Source: CAINDZ01 sp964399195 (GTDB lineage: Bacteria; Krumholzibacteriota; Krumholzibacteriia; LZORAL124-64-63). Taken from it: a DNA stretch of 20,701 bases. The position numbers and the translations under genes are program-made. Below are positions 15,655 through 20,701 of the stretch, piece by piece. The notes under the pieces are model-generated. The model saw only the letters and a program-made list of their open reading frames with translations. It was not told the DNA's origin and did no database searches. Every line of letters begins with the position of its first letter. Position 1 is the first letter of the stretch. Location: positions 1 to 20,701 of the forward strand of contig CAYNPY010000066.1 in assembly GCA_964399195.1 (NCBI GenBank), written 5' to 3'.

Positions 15655-15927
15655 ATGTTCGAAGCGATCGTCGTCCTGGTACTGCTGTCCCTCGTCTTCG
15701 GGATCGGCCTGCTCGCGCTGAAGGTCCTGGTGGCCCTGGTCGTGCTGCCGTTCAAGCTGCTGGCGGGCCTGCTGGGCGGCCTGGTGACGCTGCTGGTCGT
15801 CGTGCCGCTGCTGCTGGCGGGCCTGGTCGTGCTGGCCGCGCTGCTGCCGGTGGGTTTGATTCTGCTGGCTGTCGCGCTGCCGTTGCTGCTGATCGGCGCC
15901 ATCGTGGGGGGCCTGCTCGGGCTGTAG
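15655..15927 (+). CDS. Small hydrophobic membrane protein, unknown function
   Basis: A 90-residue protein that is almost wholly Leu, Val, Ala, Ile and Gly, enough for three transmembrane helices: about residues 4-22, 27-59 (broken by a Gly-Gly near 41) and 60-88. Only one Glu near the start and two Lys (24 and 35) are charged. The ATG has GGAGG seven bases upstream, and third positions are overwhelmingly G or C, as in the real genes here. Runs of Leu/Val with Gly and Pro resemble small membrane-inserting proteins, including some toxins and phage-shock-like peptides, but there is no motif to decide. Its stop lies at the very start of the next gene's signal-peptide-like stretch, so the two are probably co-expressed. 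Confidence 0.7.
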   Translation: MFEAIVVLVLLSLVFGIGLLALKVLVALVVLPFKLLAGLLGGLVTLLVVVPLLLAGLVVLAALLPVGLILLAVALPLLLIGAIVGGLLGL

Positions 15928-15947
15928 CCTTCGCCCTGGCGCTGGCG

Positions 15948-17546
15948 GTGTCGCCGGCGCCGGTTCCGGCCGTCCGCGCTGCGGTGGCGCCGACGCCCGG
16001 TACGTCCGGCGCCGCGGCTCCGGCCGGCGACCTCGATCCCCGCCTGTTGCCCTGGGACACCTTGCGCCGTCTCTGCCTGCTGGCCGGCCTGCAGCCGCCG
16101 GCCGACCAGCCCCTCAGCGGGCCCGAACTGGCGGGTCTGTGCGGGAGGGCTGCGGCGGCGGGCGTCCTGCCGGACGTGGCGGGGGCGCTGGCCGCGCGGC
16201 ACCTGGCGCCCGGCGCGCGGCTGCCGGCCGGGACGCGCCTGCTGGTGGGTGCCGGCGGCCGCGGCGGCCTGCAGCCGGGCGAGGCGGGCCTGGCCTGGGC
16301 GCCCGGCTGGAACATCGCGGTGGAGACCGGCGCCCAGGCGGCGCGCGGACCCTGGTGGGCGGCGGTGACCCTGCGCGCGCGGCTGCGCACCGGCTGGGGC
16401 GCCGGCTCGGCGCCCGCCGAGGCGGCCGCCGGGGCGTCGTCGACCTGGCCCGGCTGGGATCCCGCCACCGGGCCGGCGCAGGCCAGGCGGGCGATGCTGC
16501 TGGGAGAGGGCGCGGACCTGGACGCGGCGCGGGCGGTCGTCGGCCACCAGGCCGGCGGCTGGTCGGCGTCCCTGGGCTGGGAGCCGCGCCGCCATGGGCC
16601 GGGCCTGGGCGCGGCCCTGCTGGTCGATCGCGAAGCGCCCCCGTTCTGCGCGCTGACCGTGCGCCGCACCGAGCCCTGGCGTTGGCCCGGCGCGCTGCGA
16701 CCGCTGGGCCCGCAGGCGCTGCTGGTGCGCGCCGGCCGGCTCAGCGAGCGGACCGTCGGCGCCGGGGACGGCGAGTCCGCGCGCGCGGACCGGCCGTGGT
16801 TCTTCCAGTGGCTCGTGCGTTGGCGGCTGACCGACTGGGCGCGCCTGGGCTTCACGCACGCGGCCCTGGCGGCGCCGCGCTCCGGCACGCTCTGGCCCGA
16901 CCTGCTGCGCATCAATTTCCCGCCGCCGGGCGTCACGTGGGACGAGCAGGCTTCGGGTCCCTTCACCGATCGCCTCTTCTCGGCGCAGCTCGAGATGCGT
17001 TGGCGCGGGGCGCCGTGGCGCTTGCTGCCGCGCGCGGCCGGTCGTGTCTGGTGGGAGTACGCGGGCGAGGACTTCCTGCCGCGCGGCCCATGGGGCCTGG
17101 TGCCGGAGATCGCCGCGCCGGCCTCGGTCGCCGGCGTCGAGTTGGTGGACGCGCGCTGGGATCTCGCATTCGAGTATGCCGAGACCCTGCATCCCCTGGT
17201 GCTGTGGTACGCGAACGGCTCGTTCCCGTCCGGCTGGGAACACGAAGGGTGGCTGCTGGGCGCCTCGCTGGGCGGCGCGGGCGAGCGCCTCGGCGGGCTG
17301 GTGCGCTGGCGTGCCGGCGGCCGCGCCGAGTTCGAGTTCGGCTGTGCCTTCACCCAGTGGGGCGCCGAGGGCCACACGCCGTACCTGGCCCGCGAGCGGC
17401 ACGCCTGGCTGCAGGTGGCGCGGCTGCGCGACGGCCTGCCGGGTCCCTGGCGCGCGCGCCTGGACGGCCGCCGCGGCGAGGCGCTGCCGTCCGGCGGCGC
17501 CGAGCGGGCGCACTGGTGGACCCTGTCCCTGGCGCATACCTTCTGA
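15948..17546 (+). CDS. Probable outer-membrane beta-barrel protein (Wzi-like?), start uncertain
   Basis: From the GTG at 15948 this gives 532 residues. The N-terminal globular part has WDTLRRLCLLAGLQPPADQPLSG-type helices, like the N-terminal region of capsule-assembly Wzi proteins. The rest is a long run of alternating aromatic/hydrophobic strands (WWAAVTLRARLRTGW, WLVRWRLTDWARLGFTHA, RLFSAQLEMRW) ending in a C-terminal Phe (TLSLAHTF), the signature recognised by the outer-membrane insertion machinery. The family call is tentative. The start is a problem: the hydrophobic signal-like segment AVAFALALAVSPAPVPAVRA begins at about 15924, before the only nearby conventional start (GTG 15948). No ATG, GTG or TTG lies in frame between 15630 and 15948. 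The frame is open upstream through the small membrane gene. A non-standard start near 15924-15942 or a sequencing error should be considered. Confidence 0.65.
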   Translation: MSPAPVPAVRAAVAPTPGTSGAAAPAGDLDPRLLPWDTLRRLCLLAGLQPPADQPLSGPELAGLCGRAAAAGVLPDVAGALAARHLAPGARLPAGTRLLVGAGGRGGLQPGEAGLAWAPGWNIAVETGAQAARGPWWAAVTLRARLRTGWGAGSAPAEAAAGASSTWPGWDPATGPAQARRAMLLGEGADLDAARAVVGHQAGGWSASLGWEPRRHGPGLGAALLVDREAPPFCALTVRRTEPWRWPGALRPLGPQALLVRAGRLSERTVGAGDGESARADRPWFFQWLVRWRLTDWARLGFTHAALAAPRSGTLWPDLLRINFPPPGVTWDEQASGPFTDRLFSAQLEMRWRGAPWRLLPRAAGRVWWEYAGEDFLPRGPWGLVPEIAAPASVAGVELVDARWDLAFEYAETLHPLVLWYANGSFPSGWEHEGWLLGASLGGAGERLGGLVRWRAGGRAEFEFGCAFTQWGAEGHTPYLARERHAWLQVARLRDGLPGPWRARLDGRRGEALPSGGAERAHWWTLSLAHTF

Positions 17547-17558
17547 CGGCGGCCCGGA

Positions 17559-17587
17559 TTGCCCGACCGGCGGCCCTGTGCTAACGT
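17559..17587 (+). promoter_or_regulatory. Promoter of the IcmF-type gene
   Basis: TTGCCC (17559-17564), 17 bp, TAACGT (17582-17587), with TGC just before the -10. It lies 13 bases after the stop of the outer-membrane gene and gives a leader of about 85 nt. CGGCGGCCC occurs twice, 21 bp apart (17547-17555 and 17568-17576), flanking the -35 region, and could be a two-turn regulator site. Confidence 0.45.
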
Positions 17588-17677
17588 CCGGGACCGGCCC
17601 GTCCTCGCGCGCGCCGGGCCATCGCGGTCGCCGCGCGGCGCGTTGCCAACGATACCGACCCGTCCCGGAAGGCCGTC

Positions 17678-19924
17678 ATGTCCTCTTCGCCGCCCGCCGC
17701 CGCGTCCGGTCCGCAGCCCTACCGGCCCGCCCACCACGTCCGCATCGTCTCGGCCGCTTCTCTGTTCGACGGCCACGACGCCGCGATCAACATCATGCGC
17801 AGGCTGCTGCAGGCCACCGGCGCCGAGGTCATCCACCTCGGTCACAATCGCTCGGTGCGCGAGATCGTCGACTGCGCGGTGCAGGAGGACGCTCAGGGCA
17901 TCGCGGTGACCAGCTACCAGGGCGGGCACCTGGAATTCCTCAAGTACATGCACGACCTGGTGGAGGCTTCCGGGCGCCGGATCCTCATCTTCGCCGGCGG
18001 CGGCGGCACCATCCTGCCGGACGAGATCGAGCAACTGCACGCCTACGGCATCGCGCGCGTGTTCTCGCCGGACGACGGGCGCGAGCTGGGCCTGCAGGGG
18101 ATGATCAACGAGGTCATGCGCCGGTGCGACTTCCCGGTGGGCGAGCCGCCGACGCCGGCCGGCCTCGCGCCGCTGCTGGAGGGGCTGCCGAAGCGCGATC
18201 CGCGCGCGCTGGCGCGCCTGATCTCGCTGGCGGAGAACTTCCCCGACCACGGCGAGGCGCTGCTGGCGGCCGTGCGCGCGGCGGCGCCGGCGGACCGGCT
18301 GCCGCCCGTGCTGGGCGTGACCGGGACCGGCGGCGCCGGCAAGTCGTCGCTCGTCGACGAACTGGTGCGCCGTTGGCTGCTGGAGCGGCCCGCGGCGACC
18401 GTGGCCATCGTCTCGGTCGATCCCTCGCGGCGACGCAGCGGCGGCGCGCTGCTGGGTGACCGCATCCGCATGAACGCGATCGACGACCCGCGGGTCTACA
18501 TGCGCTCCCTGGCCACCCGGCAGTCGAACCTGGCCCTGTCGCGCTACGTGCGCCACGCCATCGACATCTGCCGCGCGGCGGCCTTCGACCTGGTGATCGT
18601 CGAGACCAGCGGCATCGGCCAGAGCGACACCGAGATCGTCGACCACGCCGACCTCTCGCTGTACGTGATGACGGCGGAGTACGGCGCCGCCTCGCAGCTC
18701 GAGAAGATCGACATGCTCGACTACGCCGACGTCATCGCCATCAACAAGTTCGACCACCGCGGCAGCCTCGACGCGCTGCGCGACGTCCGTCGCCAGTTCC
18801 GCCGCAACCGGAACCGTTTCGACGGTCCGGACGAGGACCTGCCGGTCTTCGCGACCGTCGCCTCGCAGTTCAACGACGGCGGGGTCAACCGCCTTTACGC
18901 CGCCCTGGCCGCGCGCCTGGACGCGCTGGCCGGGCGCCCGGCGGCAACCGCGGTCGCGGCGGGCGACGAACACCCGCACCCGGTGATCCCGCCCGAGCGC
19001 GTGCGCTACCTGGCGGAAATCGTCGAGCAGAGCCGGGCCGAGGACCGCCGCGTGGAGGCGCAGTGCGCCCTGGCGAGCCGTCTCTATCGTCTGCACGGCG
19101 CCCTGGCCGAGCTGCGCGCCGGCGCCGCCGACCCCGCCGCCGTGCTGCCGGCGGCGGCGCCCGCTACCGGCGACGCGCCGGCCGCGCGCGAACTGGCCGC
19201 GCGGTACGAGGCGCTGCGCGCGGAACTGACGCCCGAGTCGCGCCGCCTGCTCGAGGAGTGGCCAAGACTGGTGGCGCGCTACGCCGCCGACGAGTTCCGC
19301 TACGAGGTGCGCGGCCGCGCGATCGCGCAGCCCCTGCAGTCGCGCTCGCTCAGCGGCACGCGCATCCCGCGCGTCTGCCTGCCCCGCTGGCGGGACTGGG
19401 GCGACATCCTGCGCTGGCAGCTCACCGAGAACGTGCCCGGCTGCTACCCGTACGCGGCCGGCGTCTTCCCGCTCAAGCGCGAGGGCGAGGACCCCACGCG
19501 CATGTTCGCCGGCGAGGGCGGGCCCGAGCGCACCAACCGCCGCTTCCATTTCGTGTCCCTGGGCATGCCCGCGGTGCGCCTGTCGACGGCCTTCGATTCG
19601 GTGACCCTCTACGGCGAGGACCCGGCGCGACGCCCGGACATCTACGGCAAGATCGGCAACAGCGGCGTCTCGGTAGCCACCGTCGACGACGCCAAGAAGC
19701 TCTACTCCGGATTCGACCTGGCCGACCCGAAGACCTCGGTCTCGATGACCATCAACGGGCCGGCGCCGATGATGCTGGCCTTCTTCCTCAACGCGGCGAT
19801 CGACCAGGGCTGCGAGAAGCACATCCGGGCCGAGGGCCTCACGGCGCAGGTGGAGGCGAAGCTGGCCCTGCTCGCGGGCTGCGAGGACCTGGCCCGTTTC
19901 GTGCAGGAACACCGCAAGAAGTAG
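17678..19924 (+). CDS. icmF: IcmF-type fused isobutyryl-CoA mutase, truncated in the mutase domain
   Basis: IcmF proteins fuse a cobalamin-binding domain, a G-protein chaperone and an acyl-CoA mutase that interconverts isobutyryl-CoA and butyryl-CoA (or related substrates) with adenosylcobalamin. Here the B12 domain (about 20-155) has D31-G-H33-D-A-A with H33 as expected cobalt ligand. The MeaB-like GTPase domain carries the P-loop GVTGTGGAGKSS (213-224), VDPSRRRSGGALLGDRIRM, TSGIGQSDTEI and NKFD (356-359). A helical linker (about 445-540) leads to the mutase domain with MFAGEGGPERTNRRFHFVSLGMP, FDSVTLYG and MTINGPAP. The protein then ends at residue 748 (FVQEHRKK), whereas IcmF is normally about 1,090 long. 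The second half of the mutase TIM barrel is missing, and no frame downstream supplies it. Codon use stays host-like up to the stop, and GGAAGG lies five bases before the ATG. It could be a split enzyme, a repurposed chaperone or a decaying gene. Confidence 0.88.
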   Translation: MSSSPPAAASGPQPYRPAHHVRIVSAASLFDGHDAAINIMRRLLQATGAEVIHLGHNRSVREIVDCAVQEDAQGIAVTSYQGGHLEFLKYMHDLVEASGRRILIFAGGGGTILPDEIEQLHAYGIARVFSPDDGRELGLQGMINEVMRRCDFPVGEPPTPAGLAPLLEGLPKRDPRALARLISLAENFPDHGEALLAAVRAAAPADRLPPVLGVTGTGGAGKSSLVDELVRRWLLERPAATVAIVSVDPSRRRSGGALLGDRIRMNAIDDPRVYMRSLATRQSNLALSRYVRHAIDICRAAAFDLVIVETSGIGQSDTEIVDHADLSLYVMTAEYGAASQLEKIDMLDYADVIAINKFDHRGSLDALRDVRRQFRRNRNRFDGPDEDLPVFATVASQFNDGGVNRLYAALAARLDALAGRPAATAVAAGDEHPHPVIPPERVRYLAEIVEQSRAEDRRVEAQCALASRLYRLHGALAELRAGAADPAAVLPAAAPATGDAPAARELAARYEALRAELTPESRRLLEEWPRLVARYAADEFRYEVRGRAIAQPLQSRSLSGTRIPRVCLPRWRDWGDILRWQLTENVPGCYPYAAGVFPLKREGEDPTRMFAGEGGPERTNRRFHFVSLGMPAVRLSTAFDSVTLYGEDPARRPDIYGKIGNSGVSVATVDDAKKLYSGFDLADPKTSVSMTINGPAPMMLAFFLNAAIDQGCEKHIRAEGLTAQVEAKLALLAGCEDLARFVQEHRKK

Positions 19925-19947
19925 CGAGCCAAAGCCGGAGATCGGCG

Positions 19948-19965
19948 GCGGGACGCGTCGCCCGC
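19948..19965 (+). terminator. Hairpin terminator after the truncated icmF
   Basis: GCGGG (19948-19952) pairs with CCCGC (19961-19965). Two inner C-G pairs flank a three-base loop and one A is bulged. It is followed by GTTCTTGCGTT, a weak T-rich tail. Its place 24 bases after the stop suggests the gene ends here by design rather than by recent breakage. Confidence 0.45.
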
Positions 19966-19982
19966 GTTCTTGCGTTAGCACT

Positions 19983-19998
19983 GGGTTGCGACCAACCC
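19983..19998. promoter_or_regulatory. Inverted repeat upstream of the ketosynthase gene
   Basis: GGGTTG and CAACCC form a perfect 6-bp stem with loop CGAC, 25 bp before the ketosynthase ATG. It could be an operator for that gene or part of the terminator region. No promoter boxes were recognised nearby. Confidence 0.35.
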
Positions 19999-20023
19999 TG
20001 GCCGAAAGTGTACGACGCAGCCT

Positions 20024-20701
20024 ATGCCCCAGCCGCCTCTACAGCCTGTCGCGATTACCGGCCTTGGCGTCATCGGCGCCTGCGGGCGCGGCCTGGCCGC
20101 CATGGAACGGGCCCTGCGCGAAGGGCGCGAGGGCGTGGGCAGATTGGACCTGTGGCCTTCCACCATCGGCGACTTGCCAGTCGGCCAGTACCGCAGCGAC
20201 CTGGATGCCGACCTGGACTCCGTGCCCGGCCTGACGCCGCACCTACGCAAGCGGCTGTCGCGCTCCGACGCGCTGGCCCTGGTGGCCGCCGCCGAGGCCG
20301 TGGAGCAGGCAGGCCTTTCCTCGCTGCAGGCCACCGGCGCCTACGTGGGCCAGAGCGTGTGCGGCACACTCACCAGCGAAGCCCTCTACATAGAAGCACG
20401 CAACCGCGCCAAGGCCGGCAACCCCGAGAAGCTGGACCTGCGCGGGGCCTTCGTGCACGAGGGCGCCAACACACTGGATCGCCTGGCAGAAGCCTGGGGG
20501 CTGAGCGGGCCGACGCTCAGTTTCATGACCGCTTGCAGCAGCGCCGCCAACGCTATCGGCCTGGCGGCGGACGCGATCCGCGCCGGGCGCGCCGAAGTGA
20601 TGCTGGCTGGCGGCGCGGACAGCCTGTCGCGCATCGCCTTCAACGGTTTCTGCAGCCTGAAGGTGGTAAGCCCGGACGGGCCGCGCCCCTTTGACCGCGA
20701 G
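20024..20701 (+). CDS. Beta-ketoacyl-ACP synthase (KAS II/FabF-like), 3' end outside window
   Basis: The frame opens at ATG 20024 and runs to the window edge without a stop, giving 226 residues of a thiolase-fold condensing enzyme. This family extends acyl chains on an acyl carrier protein in fatty-acid, polyketide or related lipid pathways. The N-terminal strand VAITGLGVIGACGRG and the nucleophile block SFMTACSSAANAIG are typical, with the active-site Cys at C171. VMLAGGADSLSRIAFNGF and the start of the RPFDR motif follow. The two catalytic His would lie beyond the window. No clear SD precedes the ATG. Codon use differs from neighbours, with AGA, CTA, TTG, ATA, GTA, ACA and CCA, codons almost absent upstream, so horizontal acquisition is likely. 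It may be the first gene of a lipid or polyketide cluster, which cannot be judged from here. Confidence 0.88.
   Translation, partial: MPQPPLQPVAITGLGVIGACGRGLAAMERALREGREGVGRLDLWPSTIGDLPVGQYRSDLDADLDSVPGLTPHLRKRLSRSDALALVAAAEAVEQAGLSSLQATGAYVGQSVCGTLTSEALYIEARNRAKAGNPEKLDLRGAFVHEGANTLDRLAEAWGLSGPTLSFMTACSSAANAIGLAADAIRAGRAEVMLAGGADSLSRIAFNGFCSLKVVSPDGPRPFDRE

Noticed and set aside
15516..15947. N-terminal extension of the outer-membrane protein from the ATG at 15516
   Set aside because: It would overlap all of the better-supported 90-residue gene, and the extension has the composition of a non-coding frame, despite a fair SD.
15752..19981. A 1,409-codon open frame on the minus strand over the outer-membrane and icmF genes
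   Set aside because: Low-complexity Arg/Gly/Ala/Pro sequence with no motif, antisense to a protein with unmistakable B12, GTPase and mutase motifs.
19925..20023. Remaining C-terminal part of the mutase after a frameshift
   Set aside because: None of the three forward frames in this stretch encodes the expected mutase sequence, and the ketosynthase begins right after it.

Overview
The window is a very GC-rich, densely coded stretch from a Gram-negative-type bacterium. Secreted M16 peptidases with signal peptides, a C-terminal-Phe outer-membrane beta-barrel candidate and an NtrB-like hybrid kinase support a double membrane. The mix (IcmF-type mutase, acetoacetyl-CoA synthetase, paired M16 peptidases, very high third-position GC) would suit an environmental lineage such as Eisenbacteria/Krumholzibacteriota, Gemmatimonadota or Myxococcota. 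No marker in the window decides this, so the taxonomic guess is weak. No tRNA, rRNA, CRISPR array, insertion sequence or phage gene was seen.

Layout. (1) 1-1951: the 3' part of an acetoacetyl-CoA synthetase gene whose start lies upstream of the window. (2) 1949-4257, minus strand: a membrane-anchored hybrid histidine kinase followed by a stand-alone receiver protein, with a readable promoter. (3) 4282-6746, minus strand: metK and a trans-sulfuration-family PLP enzyme, translationally coupled. Their leader contains a hairpin that overlaps the metK Shine-Dalgarno (SD) sequence and, further out, a long hairpin shared with the divergent operon. (4) about 6881-11240, plus strand: an ATPase-permease-ATPase-permease ABC operon, then a 3-methyladenine DNA glycosylase. 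(5) 11237-15194: promoter, active M16 metallopeptidase, hairpin, catalytically dead M16 partner, hairpin terminator. (6) 15195-15654: an AT-richer gene-free island. (7) 15655-17546: a small hydrophobic protein and a probable outer-membrane beta-barrel protein. (8) 17559-19965: promoter and an IcmF-type cobalamin mutase lacking about the last third of the family. (9) 20024-end: the start of a ketosynthase gene with noticeably different codon use, cut by the window edge.

The most interesting signals are two. First, 15271-15410 looks like an unannotated small RNA gene on the minus strand: A-rich UP-like tract, TGGACA-18 bp-TATAAT promoter, a rod-shaped RNA of about 90 nt closed by a perfect 13-bp stem whose 5' arm begins at the predicted start site, and a U-run directly after the 3' arm. 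I could not assign it to a known family by eye. Second, the IcmF-type protein stops inside its mutase TIM barrel, with its own terminator, just before a gene of different composition.

Functional links are mostly inferred. The synthetase and mutase fit short- and branched-chain acyl-CoA metabolism. metK plus the PLP enzyme fit methionine/SAM/sulfur amino-acid metabolism. The two M16 proteins probably form one extracytoplasmic peptidase. Several promoters share a TTGACM/TTGCCC, 17-18 bp, TANNNT layout that may be the housekeeping pattern of this genome.
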